A stretch of DNA of 22,426 bases from Granulicatella adiacens (GTDB lineage: Bacteria > Bacillota > Bacilli > Lactobacillales > Aerococcaceae): contig JAGZLX010000028.1 of NCBI GenBank assembly GCA_018364485.1, positions 1 to 22,426 of the forward strand, written 5' to 3'. Position 1 is the first letter of the stretch, and the number at the start of each line of letters is the position of its first letter. Positions 15,860 to 22,426 of this stretch are shown piece by piece. Under the pieces are notes generated by a model. It was given only the letters and a program-made list of their open reading frames with translations, ran no database searches and had not been told where the DNA came from. A program made the translations under genes and the position numbers.

Positions 15860-16382
15860 CTTCTAACTCCTTTAACCGATTCGTTAATTCCATAAAACGC
15901 TCAGAGTCCATGGCTTCTAAAGCCTCATTGATGTCCAATTTTAATTGAGCTATCATGGCTTCTTTTTGAATCGTTGCTAATTCATCTTGGACAACTTCCT
16001 CATCTTCCACTTCAGAGACAAAATAAGGATTATTCTCTAACACTGCAAAACTAACCATGCTCTTATAAGCGTTTGGAAAATCTAATTCAATATAACAATC
16101 TTCTTTCCAGTGAAGACGCATATCGTGAAAAGCTACTTCTGGATTATCGAATTTTGTTCCTTCCTTATAAAATAGGAATGATTCTTGAGCAGGTTTAATC
16201 GTTGAAAACAACATTCCTTTTGGAGTAGCTTCCACATGCTCCACAAAATGAATTTGTCTCAACAATAACTCATGGTTTAACAAATAGTTCAGAATCCACA
16301 ATGACTCTCTTCTTTTCAAAGAATGATTTGAAATGAACCACGAAATAAATTTCTTCTTCGTTTCTAAACTTGGGTTAAACAA
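15852..16382 (-). CDS. ypiB: YpiB, UPF0302 family protein
   Basis: A 176-residue protein of the UPF0302/YpiB family. The N-terminal half is recognisable (KKKFISWFISNHSLKRRESLWILNYLLNHELLLRQIHFVE, here in two blocks: a lysine-rich helix, then LWILNYLLNHELLL), followed by a RLHWKEDCYIELDFP beta segment. The last 45 residues are a highly acidic helix (EVEDEEVVQDE to RLKELEDE). The family function is not established; its partner here and in Bacillus is ypiA. The start is a TTG at 16382: AGGAGG, overlapping the ypiA stop, lies 6 bases before it. The longer frame beginning at 16403 would put this ribosome binding site inside the coding sequence and gives an N-terminus unlike the family. It overlaps cca by 8 bases. 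Confidence 0.85.
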   Translation of the reverse strand: MFNPSLETKKKFISWFISNHSLKRRESLWILNYLLNHELLLRQIHFVEHVEATPKGMLFSTIKPAQESFLFYKEGTKFDNPEVAFHDMRLHWKEDCYIELDFPNAYKSMVSFAVLENNPYFVSEVEDEEVVQDELATIQKEAMIAQLKLDINEALEAMDSERFMELTNRLKELEDE

Positions 16383-16392
16383 AGTATCCCTC

Positions 16393-17664
16393 CTACTCTT
16401 CAAAAATAAATGTATAACGGATAAACTCAGGATTAAATGGATCTACCTTTAATGCTTCTTGTAAGGCTGGTGCTGCTAAATCTTTACGTCCCTCTTCAAT
16501 CATAAAGCGGATATAGTCTTCTAAGAATTCAACAGAACTTTCCCCGGCTTCATAGGCTTTTTGATAATTTGTAAAGGCATCGCTGTACTCTTCCATTGAT
16601 TCAAAAGTTTTTGCAAATAGATAAAGAATCACTGCATCTTCCTTTGTTTCTAAACTTTCAAGGAATGCGATACTTTCCTCATATTCCTCTTCATCATTCA
16701 ATGCTTCAACATAACTTGTCACATTGAGAATTGAATCGTTGTTAAGATTTACCGCTTCTTTTAATTCCTGTAAGCCAACTTTTGCATTTCCTGTTGCAAT
16801 TTCAATTTGTCCAAGAATGCGGTGTGCTTCATCGTTCAATTCATCAAAAGCAATCCATTTTTTCGCATAGTCTTTTGCTTCCTCGTCACGTTTTAAGATT
16901 AGGAGACATTGAATTACGTTTAATGTCACTTCACTATTTTCAGGTTCACGTTCAAGAAGTTCCGTGTAATACTCGAGAGCTTTCTCGTAGTTGCCCTCAA
17001 TAGACTCATATGAGGCCATCTGGAACAATAAATCACTTGAGAGGCCATCAATGCTTTCTTCGCCAATAAATTGCTCTAAGGGCTCTTTATTGCCCATTCT
17101 CAAAGTCGCTTCGACATACAACTCTTGTGCTCGTTCTTCTTCCCCAGTTTCCCCTGGATTTTGTTTTAAGAAACGTTCTAAGAAGAATGCGCTACGTTCG
17201 AAACTTTCCGCTTCAAATAATAAAGTTCCAAGATAAAAATCAATAATCGCTTCGTCTGGATCTAAGTCTTTTGCTTTTAAGAGTTTCTTCTCTGCTAAAT
17301 CGAAGTCTCCTTCTTCACGGTAAGCTTCTGATTGCACCACTAACACACTTGGATAGTCTGGGTCTGTCTCAGGAATATCATACAGAATCGATAACGCTTG
17401 ATCTGTTTCTCCTTCAGCTACTAAAATCTCGGCTAATAAAATCGTCCAAATCGCTTCGTCTGGTTCCACTTCAGTGAGTCGTAACAAGGCACGTTTTGCT
17501 TCTTCATAGAATCCAATCGATACAGAATAAGTCGCTAAATCTGCCATCTCTTGAAGGTCTTTTTCTGGGTCAAAATGATCAAAAAAATGATGATAGTGTT
17601 CATAGACTTTATCAATATCTTGTTCTTGTAAGGCTTGTTCAATCGCTTCGATTACTTGTGTCAT
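16393..17664 (-). CDS. ypiA: YpiA-like TPR repeat protein
   Basis: A 423-residue, strongly acidic protein made almost entirely of degenerate tetratricopeptide repeats. Clear units include FYEEAKRALLRLTEVEPDEA, ETDQALSILYDIPETDPDYP, DFDLAEKKLLKAKDLDPDEA, NYEKALEYYTELLEREPENS and YSDAFTNYQKAYEAGESS, each a helix pair with a small-residue/Pro/Asp turn. There is no signal peptide or enzyme domain, so it is likely a cytoplasmic scaffold. It is identified as YpiA by pairing with ypiB. The start is an ATG with AAAGGAG 5-6 bases upstream. First gene of ypiA-ypiB-cca; the hup terminator lies upstream, so it needs its own promoter, for which only a TATACT -10 at 17700-17695 is visible. Precise role unknown. 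Confidence 0.85.
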   Translation of the reverse strand: MTQVIEAIEQALQEQDIDKVYEHYHHFFDHFDPEKDLQEMADLATYSVSIGFYEEAKRALLRLTEVEPDEAIWTILLAEILVAEGETDQALSILYDIPETDPDYPSVLVVQSEAYREEGDFDLAEKKLLKAKDLDPDEAIIDFYLGTLLFEAESFERSAFFLERFLKQNPGETGEEERAQELYVEATLRMGNKEPLEQFIGEESIDGLSSDLLFQMASYESIEGNYEKALEYYTELLEREPENSEVTLNVIQCLLILKRDEEAKDYAKKWIAFDELNDEAHRILGQIEIATGNAKVGLQELKEAVNLNNDSILNVTSYVEALNDEEEYEESIAFLESLETKEDAVILYLFAKTFESMEEYSDAFTNYQKAYEAGESSVEFLEDYIRFMIEEGRKDLAAPALQEALKVDPFNPEFIRYTFIFEE

Positions 17665-17694
17665 AATGTCTCCTTTTGCAGATGAACTGCATGT

Positions 17695-17700
17695 AGTATA
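17695..17700 (-). promoter_or_regulatory. Possible -10 element for ypiA-ypiB-cca
   Basis: TATACT on the minus strand, downstream of the hup terminator and 31 bases before the ypiA start. No -35 of quality is seen at 16-18 bp (TTGGTG occurs at 19 bp). A small TGCAG/CTGCA hairpin (17677-17691) lies at the predicted mRNA start. Confidence 0.3.
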
Positions 17701-17723
17701 TGTATCTATTGAAGTTTTACACC

Positions 17724-17766
17724 AAAAAAAGAAGGTGTTATATAGAGTTAACTCTAATATAACACC
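17724..17766 (-). terminator. Intrinsic terminator after hup
   Basis: Arms GGTGTTATAT and ATATAACACC (17757-17766 and 17734-17743) enclose AGAGTTAACTCT, itself a palindrome; on the minus strand the stem is followed by TTC and seven T. An outer repeat, GAAGTTTT (17711-17718) and AAAACTTC (17771-17778), flanks the whole element. Confidence 0.9.
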
Positions 17767-17804
17767 AATTAAAACTTCATGCTATGAAAAATAATTCATT
17801 GGAA

Positions 17805-18083
17805 TTATTTTTTAACTGCATCTTTAAGAGCTTTACCAGCTTTGAATGCTGGAACTTTAGAAGCTTTGATTTTGATTTCTTTACCTGTTTGAGGGTTACG
17901 TCCTTTACGAGCAGCGCGTTCGCGAACTTCGAAGTTACCAAATCCGATAACTTGAACTTTTTCACCTGCTTTTAAAGCTTCTTGAATTGTTTCGAATAAC
18001 GCTTCAACTGTTGCTGAAACATCTTTCTTTGTTAATTGCGTTTTTTTAGCAACGCGATCTACTAATTCTGCTTTGTTAGCCAT
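17805..18083 (-). CDS. hup: Histone-like DNA-binding protein HU
   Basis: A 92-residue HU protein of the usual length. It begins MANKAELVDRVAKKTQLTKK; the core has GFGNFEVRERAARKGRNPQTG, the DNA-embracing arm with the conserved R-N-P-x-T-G tip, and it ends FKAGKALKDAVKK. HU is the abundant nucleoid protein that binds and bends DNA as a dimer; Gram-positive species often have this single form and it is then usually essential. The start is an ATG with a strong GGAGGTGA ribosome binding site 7 bases upstream. It forms a one-gene unit with a near-consensus promoter (TTGAAA, 17 bp, TATAAT), a leader of about 90 bases that starts with a hairpin, and a strong terminator, all fitting very high expression. 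It follows der, as in related genomes. Confidence 0.98.
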   Translation of the reverse strand: MANKAELVDRVAKKTQLTKKDVSATVEALFETIQEALKAGEKVQVIGFGNFEVRERAARKGRNPQTGKEIKIKASKVPAFKAGKALKDAVKK

Positions 18084-18146
18084 TTTAGTTTCACCTCCGT
18101 CAAATAAGAATTTCTATCAGAGTTCGTTGAGTGGTCCAACTTATCT

Positions 18147-18173
18147 GGAAATCGAAAATTAGTTTTGATTTCC
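18147..18173 (-). promoter_or_regulatory. 5' stem-loop in the hup mRNA leader
   Basis: GGAAATC plus AAAA pairs with TTTT plus GATTTCC around a 4-base loop, with one bulged base. The stem lies immediately after the -10, so the predicted mRNA would begin at or within a base or two of it. A hairpin at the extreme 5' end is a known way to stabilise an mRNA; the function here is inferred. Confidence 0.45.
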
Positions 18174-18178
18174 TCTAA

Positions 18179-18207
18179 ATTATACCATTCCACCTCAATA
18201 GTTTCAA
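18179..18207 (-). promoter_or_regulatory. hup promoter
   Basis: TTGAAA (18207-18202) and TATAAT (18184-18179) on the minus strand, exactly 17 bp apart: the strongest promoter in the window. The transcription start would be near 18173. Confidence 0.8.
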
Positions 18208-18246
18208 CGTTTTATATCCTGTTTTATAAGCTTGCTATGAATTTTT

Positions 18247-19560
18247 TTACTTTCTTTGACGCGTAATCATATGAATTGGTGTTCCCTCGAATCCAAATGC
18301 TGAGCGAATTCGATTTTCTAAGAAACGTTCATATGAGAAATGCATTAATTCAACGTCATTTACAAAGGTTACAAATGTTGGTGGTTGAATCGCTACTTGC
18401 GTCATATAGTAAATCTTCAAGCGGTTCCCTTTATCCGTTGGTGTTGGGTTCATTGCAATAGCATCCATCAACACATCGTTTAGTACTGAAGATGAAATAC
18501 GACGTGAACGAACTTCATGAATCTCTTTTAGGATTGGTGGAATCTTAGAAAGACGTTGTTTTGTCTTTGCAGATACAAAAATAATCGGAGCATATGATAA
18601 GTATAGGAATTCTTGACGAATCTTATCCTCAAACTCTTTATACGTAGAATTATCTTTTTCAAGCGTATCCCATTTATTTACTAAAATAACGACACCCTTA
18701 CCCGCTTCATGAGCGTACCCAGCAATCTTCTTATCTTGTTCTTGAATCCCCTCTTCGGCATTCAAGACCACACAAACAATGTCGCTTCGTTCAATCGCTC
18801 TTAGGGCACGTAAGACACTATATTTTTCAGTTGATTCGAAGACACGACCTTTCTTACGAATACCGGCAGTATCAATCATCTTAAAGACAGTACCTTCTTC
18901 ATCTTCGAATGTCGTATCGATGGCATCACGAGTCGTCCCTGCAACATTTGATACAATCACACGCTCTTCTCCAAGCATCGCATTCACTAAACTAGATTTC
19001 CCTACGTTTGGACGGCCGATGAAACTAAATTTAATGACATCTTTGTCTTCTTCATCTCCCTTATCTTCAGGGAAAGCTTTAACAGCTGCGTCTAATAAGT
19101 CTCCAAGACCTAACCCGTGACTTCCTGAAATTGGAAATGGTTCACCGAATCCTAATGCATAGAAATCAAAAATTTCTGAACGCAATTCTGGATTGTCGAC
19201 TTTATTAACAGCTAATAAAACTGGTTTATTGGTACGATAGAGTAATTTTGCAATGTGTTCGTCAGTCGTTGTCACGCCCTCTTTCACACTTGTAAGGAAG
19301 ATAATCACATCTGCTTCTTCCATCGCAATCTCTGCTTGCATACGGATGTTTGACATAAATGGTTCATCCGTAATGTCAATTCCACCTGTATCGATAATAT
19401 TAAATGAGTGACCTAACCACTCACCTTCAGAATAGATACGGTCACGAGTGACTCCGGCGATATCTTCTACGATAGAGATACGTTCTCCGACAATACGGTT
19501 AAAAATTGTAGATTTTCCGACATTTGGTCTTCCTACAACGGCAATAACTGGTGTTGACAT
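18247..19560 (-). CDS. der: Ribosome-assembly GTPase Der (EngA)
   Basis: A 437-residue GTPase with two G domains in tandem and a C-terminal KH-like domain, which acts in assembly of the 50S ribosomal subunit. G domain 1 has GRPNVGKS at residues 10-17, DTGG and NKVD (119-122); G domain 2 has GRPNVGKS at 182-189, DTAG and NKWD (295-298). The KH-like part runs from about 350 to the end (MNPTPTDKGNRLKIYYMTQV, FVNDVELMHFSYERFLENRIR). The length matches the family exactly with the ATG at 19560, which has GGAGG 6 bases upstream; the ten extra codons of the longer frame include the ribosome binding site. It lies 83 bases after the S1 gene, but an intrinsic terminator fills most of that gap. Confidence 0.98.
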   Translation of the reverse strand: MSTPVIAVVGRPNVGKSTIFNRIVGERISIVEDIAGVTRDRIYSEGEWLGHSFNIIDTGGIDITDEPFMSNIRMQAEIAMEEADVIIFLTSVKEGVTTTDEHIAKLLYRTNKPVLLAVNKVDNPELRSEIFDFYALGFGEPFPISGSHGLGLGDLLDAAVKAFPEDKGDEEDKDVIKFSFIGRPNVGKSSLVNAMLGEERVIVSNVAGTTRDAIDTTFEDEEGTVFKMIDTAGIRKKGRVFESTEKYSVLRALRAIERSDIVCVVLNAEEGIQEQDKKIAGYAHEAGKGVVILVNKWDTLEKDNSTYKEFEDKIRQEFLYLSYAPIIFVSAKTKQRLSKIPPILKEIHEVRSRRISSSVLNDVLMDAIAMNPTPTDKGNRLKIYYMTQVAIQPPTFVTFVNDVELMHFSYERFLENRIRSAFGFEGTPIHMITRQRK

Positions 19561-19588
19561 ACTATTCCTCCTTTTCTCTAATTCTATC

Positions 19589-19622
19589 ATAAAAATAGTC
19601 TGGAACCAGTCCAGACTATTTC
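19589..19622 (-). terminator. Intrinsic terminator between the S1 protein gene and der
   Basis: AATAGTCTGGA and TCCAGACTATT (19594-19604 and 19610-19620) form a perfect 11-bp stem with a 5-base loop, followed on the minus strand by TTTTTATG. The T run ends about 30 bases before the der start codon. Confidence 0.85.
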
Positions 19623-19643
19623 CACTTAACTTTTATTTGAATA

Positions 19644-20837
19644 TTATTCTTCAACTTTTAATTCAGAAAGTTGATCACCTAAACGATCCGCTAAAGAGAA
19701 TGAAACATCTTCTTCAGGTAATTCGTAAGTTTCTTCAACCACTTCTTCAACTTCTTCTTTTTCAGGTTTTGGAGCTTCTTGTAAAGCTTTAATGCTTAAA
19801 GAAATACGTTGTTGTTCTGGATGAACTTCAAGAACTTTCACTTGAACTTCTTGACCTTCTTTAAGAACTTCATGTGGTGTTGCAATATGTTGGTGAGCGA
19901 TTTGAGAGATGTGAACTAATCCTTCTACTCCAGGGAATAATTCAACGAATGCTCCAAATGTAGTTAGACGTTTTACTAAACCATTTAATACAGAACCAAC
20001 TGCTGCACGCTCTTCAATGTTGTCCCATGGTCCTGCTAATGTATCTTTGATTGATAATGATACACGTCCGCTTTCTGGATCTACTGAGATTACTTTTGCT
20101 TGAACTTCTTCGCCAACTTTTAATTTGTCGCTTGCTTTCGCAACGTGCTCGTGAGAGATTTGTGAGATGTGAACTAATCCATCCACACCACCTAAGTCGA
20201 TGAACGCACCGAAGTTTGTTAATCGAGCCACTTTACCAGTCACTACAGAACCTTCTTGAATTGCTTCAAATACAGCTGCACGCTTAGCTGCTTTTTCAGC
20301 TGCAACTAAGTTTTTACGTGATAAGATTAAACGATTTTCGCTTGGTTCGATTTCAACGATTTCAAAAGCTAATGTTTGGCCTTTGAATTGAGCTAAGTTA
20401 TCAACATAGTGATCTGATACCATTGAAGCTGGCACGAAAGCACGAACTCCTGCATCCACTACTAAACCACCTTTAACAGCATCCACAACTGGAGCTTCGA
20501 TGATTTCTTTGTTATCGAATTTAGCTTGAATTTCTTCCCAAACTTTACGTGCATCTACACGTTTTTTAGAAAGTAAGAAACTTCCATTTTCTTTATCTTT
20601 GATTTGTTTGATGACTACTAAATCAACAACATCTCCTACAGCTAAAACGTCTTCTACACGTTCAACTGGTGATGTAGATAATTCATTGAAAGGCATAACT
20701 CCTTCAACTCCTCCACCGATAATTCCGACGATGGCTTGTTTATCTTGTAGAGTTAATACTTCACCTTGTACTAAATCTCCGATTTGAATATCTTTAACGA
20801 TATCTAGCGCATCTTGCATTGTTTGTAATTCTGACAT
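19644..20837 (-). CDS. rpsA: S1 RNA-binding domain protein (RpsA/YpfD-like)
   Basis: A 397-residue protein with four S1 (OB-fold) RNA-binding domains at roughly residues 18-92, 108-173, 193-262 and 277-348. The third and fourth are the best conserved (LTNFGAFIDLGGVDGLVHISQISHEH and the matching LTTFGAFVELFPGVEGLVHI, shown here only in part). An acidic tail of about 50 residues ends SELKVEE. Low-GC Gram-positives have this four-domain form instead of the six-domain E. coli ribosomal S1, and its attachment to the ribosome is looser and less certain. The ATG at 20837 has GGAGG 7 bases upstream; the longer frame adds eight codons containing this site. It follows cmk by 131 bases and is followed by a terminator. 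Annotating it as ribosomal protein S1 is conventional, not proven. Confidence 0.93.
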   Translation of the reverse strand: MSELQTMQDALDIVKDIQIGDLVQGEVLTLQDKQAIVGIIGGGVEGVMPFNELSTSPVERVEDVLAVGDVVDLVVIKQIKDKENGSFLLSKKRVDARKVWEEIQAKFDNKEIIEAPVVDAVKGGLVVDAGVRAFVPASMVSDHYVDNLAQFKGQTLAFEIVEIEPSENRLILSRKNLVAAEKAAKRAAVFEAIQEGSVVTGKVARLTNFGAFIDLGGVDGLVHISQISHEHVAKASDKLKVGEEVQAKVISVDPESGRVSLSIKDTLAGPWDNIEERAAVGSVLNGLVKRLTTFGAFVELFPGVEGLVHISQIAHQHIATPHEVLKEGQEVQVKVLEVHPEQQRISLSIKALQEAPKPEKEEVEEVVEETYELPEEDVSFSLADRLGDQLSELKVEE

Positions 20838-20968
20838 GTGACTTCCTCCTAAGCGCGACAATTCATGCGAACATCAAGTTTGATTTTTGTGTAAAATAAA
20901 ACTTTTTATCCACTTACAATCATACCACTAAATGAAAACGAATTCTAGTGTTTTTGTGCAAAAACTGG

Positions 20969-21634
20969 TTAATTCGTTAACTTTTCTTGGATAAGATTCG
21001 TAATTTTAGAAACGACTTCTTGAATTGATAGGCTTGTCGTATCGATTTCAATTGCATCATCCGCTTTTTTCAAAGGAGACTCTTTACGAGTACTATCTAA
21101 GAAGTCACGGTGAGCAATCTCTTCTTCTAATTTTTCAAGGGATAATTCAATACCTTTTTCTTGGTTTTCTCTAAAACGACGAAGTGCACGTTCTTTTACA
21201 GACGCTACTAAGAAAATCTTTAGTTCAGCATTTGGAAGCACTACGGTTCCGATATCGCGACCATCCATAATAATCGAATGATTTTCAGCAATCTCTTGTT
21301 GCATCTTCACAAGTTTCACACGAACCGCTTTAATCGCTGAAACTTCCGATACATTTCTTGTCACTTCGAGATCACGAATCTCACGAGTCACATCTTCCCC
21401 GTTTAAGAAAACGAGTTGACCTTCATCCGTATTCTTGAAACTAATCACTAAGTTAGCGAGTAATTCATCGATTGCAGAGGCATTCTTATAAGAAATATTA
21501 TTTCTTAAAAATGCCAATGTTGTTGCGCGATACATCGCACCAGTATCTAGATAAAGAAAACCAGTTTCTTTAGCAATTAATTTTGAAATTGTACTTTTTC
21601 CAGACGAAGCTGGTCCATCAATAGCAACTTGCAT
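20969..21634 (-). CDS. cmk: Cytidylate kinase
   Basis: A 222-residue CMP/dCMP kinase that phosphorylates CMP and dCMP with ATP in pyrimidine salvage and supply. The P-loop GPASSGKST is at residues 7-15, followed by FLYLDTGAMYRATTLAFL (the substrate-binding YRA segment). DGRDIGTVVLPNAELKIFL and RALRRF mark the CMP-binding and lid regions, and HRDFLDSTRKESPLKKADDAIEIDT is the conserved C-terminal block. The length is typical. The start is the ATG at 21634 (MQVAIDGPASSGKS), with AAAGGAGAG upstream; the six extra codons of the longer frame overlap that site. cmk-rpsA is a conserved pair. An intrinsic-terminator-like hairpin ends only about 16-24 bases before the start codon. Confidence 0.97.
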   Translation of the reverse strand: MQVAIDGPASSGKSTISKLIAKETGFLYLDTGAMYRATTLAFLRNNISYKNASAIDELLANLVISFKNTDEGQLVFLNGEDVTREIRDLEVTRNVSEVSAIKAVRVKLVKMQQEIAENHSIIMDGRDIGTVVLPNAELKIFLVASVKERALRRFRENQEKGIELSLEKLEEEIAHRDFLDSTRKESPLKKADDAIEIDTTSLSIQEVVSKITNLIQEKLTN

Positions 21635-21649
21635 ATTGTCTCTCCTTTT

Positions 21650-21686
21650 CAAAAAGAAAGCCTGAAACGTCTTGCGTCTCAGACTT
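21650..21686 (-). terminator. Terminator-like hairpin directly upstream of cmk
   Basis: On the minus strand AAGTCTGAGACG pairs with CGTTTCAGGCTT (12 bp, two G-T pairs) around a 5-base loop, followed by TCTTTTTG. It begins 20 bases after the stop of the LysM gene and ends at the cmk ribosome binding site. Confidence 0.78.
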
Positions 21687-21705
21687 CCGCTAATATGATT
21701 ATCTA

Positions 21706-22278
21706 TTATTGTGCTACTTTTAATGTTGTTCCTGGAGCAATGTTATCTCCTGTAAGACCATTAATTTGTTTTAATGTCGCAACATCCATACCATGGTTTA
21801 CTGCGATACGGTATAAAGTATCTCCAGCTCTAACAGTGTATGTAGTATAGTTACCGTTTTGTTGCGCTTGAGTTGTTGGTGTTTGTTGAGTTGTTTCAGC
21901 TTGACGAGGAGCTGTTGTTGTTGCTTCGTTCGCTGTAGTAGTAGCTTCTTGTTTAGTTGTAGCTGCTGTTGTTTCCGGAGTAGCTGTTGTAGTTTCAACA
22001 GTCTTCGTTAACATTACATCATCAGCTGTTCTTGGTTTTACTTGGTTACTATTATTGCTAATTGAGAACCACATCATAAATAATACTGGTGCAACAATTA
22101 CAATAAGGAACACAAATAATAACACATTTGATAATGGTGCTACTGCTTTCCCACCTGAGTTTCTAGCACTACGAGAGAATTGACGATTCTTTAAATTTTC
22201 ATCTTCGCCAAATTTTCTTTCCCATGGTTGTTCTTCTGTTTGATTTAAATCTTCGTTATTATTAAAGTTATCGCTCAT
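21706..22278 (-). CDS. Membrane-anchored LysM domain protein (YpbE-like)
   Basis: A 190-residue single-pass protein. Residues 1-48 are hydrophilic and probably cytoplasmic (many Asn, Asp, Glu, then a basic patch RQFSRSARNSGGK). Residues 50-73 are a transmembrane segment (VLLFVFLIVIVAPVLFMMW). Residues 92-141 are a Thr/Ala/Gln/Glu-rich linker with repeated ATT and TTT runs. A C-terminal LysM domain fills 145-189 (YTVRAGDTLYRIAVNHG, then IAPGTTLKV). LysM binds N-acetylglucosamine-containing glycans, so it should reach into the peptidoglycan; no catalytic domain is present. Position upstream of cmk resembles ypbE of Bacillus and LysM genes of enterococci. The ATG has AGGAGG 8 bases upstream. Confidence 0.9.
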   Translation of the reverse strand: MSDNFNNNEDLNQTEEQPWERKFGEDENLKNRQFSRSARNSGGKAVAPLSNVLLFVFLIVIVAPVLFMMWFSISNNSNQVKPRTADDVMLTKTVETTTATPETTAATTKQEATTTANEATTTAPRQAETTQQTPTTQAQQNGNYTTYTVRAGDTLYRIAVNHGMDVATLKQINGLTGDNIAPGTTLKVAQ

Positions 22279-22330
22279 TCAAAAATCCTCCTAATTTGAC
22301 CCAATGCTATCCTCAGTCAATTCATTACAC

Positions 22331-22359
22331 AATATAGCATATTCTTACACTCAGGGCAA
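22331..22359 (-). promoter_or_regulatory. Promoter of the LysM protein gene
   Basis: TTGCCC (22359-22354) and an extended -10 TGCTATATT (TATATT at 22336-22331) on the minus strand with 17-bp spacing; the start of the gene is about 50 bases downstream. Confidence 0.55.
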
Positions 22360-22376
22360 ACTTTTACTTTAGTACT

Positions 22377-22385
22377 ATTGTAGCA
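22377..22385 (-). promoter_or_regulatory. Possible second (upstream) promoter for the LysM protein gene
   Basis: An extended -10 TGCTACAAT on the minus strand 46 bases upstream of the first -10, without a recognisable -35. The 148 bases from the gene start to the window edge hold no other coding sequence that I can support. Confidence 0.3.
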
Positions 22386-22426
22386 TAATTTCTCAAAAAA
22401 TCACTCTATTTAATCATAGATTAAAT

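Noticed and set aside
17777..17975. Open frames on both strands overlapping hup
   Set aside because: Low-complexity Lys/Leu and Phe/Ser translations of the HU gene in the wrong frames.
18208..18246. Terminator after der
   Set aside because: There is an AAGCTT palindrome and several T-rich runs, but no stem longer than a few pairs adjoining a T run; der may read into the hup leader.
20838..20968. Promoter for the S1 protein gene between cmk and rpsA
   Set aside because: TATGAT with a poor -35 and TTGTAA with 15-bp spacing are both possible, neither convincing enough to list.
21798..21998. Gln/Leu/Lys-rich frame inside the LysM gene
   Set aside because: Frame-shifted reading of the threonine-rich linker repeats; no start signal.
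1..22426. Mobile elements, CRISPR arrays, tRNA or rRNA genes
   Set aside because: No transposase or integrase motif, no regularly spaced direct repeats and no tRNA or rRNA signature were seen on either strand.

Overview
This 22.4-kb window is chromosomal DNA of a low-GC Gram-positive bacterium. Three things point there: strong AGGAGG-type ribosome binding sites, AT-rich intergenic DNA with sigma-A-like promoters and intrinsic terminators, and a gene order (LysM protein, cmk, rpsA, der, hup, ypiA, ypiB, cca, then dinG, ypmB, aspB) that reads as a condensed version of the Bacillus/Lactobacillales backbone. There is no sporulation, cytochrome or pantothenate gene where Bacillus subtilis has them. 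I therefore infer a member of the Lactobacillales, perhaps Carnobacteriaceae-like; that last step is weak.

Almost every gene is on the minus strand, so the biological reading direction runs from high to low coordinates. At 22278-17805: a membrane-anchored LysM protein, cytidylate kinase, a four-domain S1 protein, GTPase Der and histone-like HU, separated by several intrinsic terminators. At 17664-14627: a tight operon of TPR protein YpiA, UPF0302 protein YpiB and CCA-adding enzyme. At 14502-14029: a stand-alone unknown 157-residue protein with its own promoter and terminator. At 13894-3732: a glycogen locus. At 3591-1: dinG, ypmB and the first 128 codons of an aspartate aminotransferase gene that leaves the window.

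The glycogen locus is split. glgA and glgP form one minus-strand unit and glgB, glgC and glgD a second. Between them lies one plus-strand gene for an intracellular GH13 alpha-glucan hydrolase, divergent from glgB and convergent with glgP (the latter pair shares a bidirectional terminator). GlgC/GlgD make ADP-glucose, GlgA polymerises it, GlgB branches it, and GlgP plus the GH13 enzyme break it down. The 230-bp glgB/GH13 intergenic region carries a 12-bp perfect inverted repeat whose halves abut both predicted promoters, a third dyad between them, and a good CcpA (cre) site in the glgB leader. This is the most interesting non-coding signal here.

No tRNA, rRNA, CRISPR, insertion sequence or prophage signal was seen, and no gene-free stretch exceeds 300 bases (the longest is the 230-263 bases upstream of glgB). 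Most of the window is ordinary core genome. Points worth a second look are the glycogen control region, terminators sitting directly upstream of cmk and der, a hairpin at the predicted 5' end of the HU mRNA, and the unknown protein.
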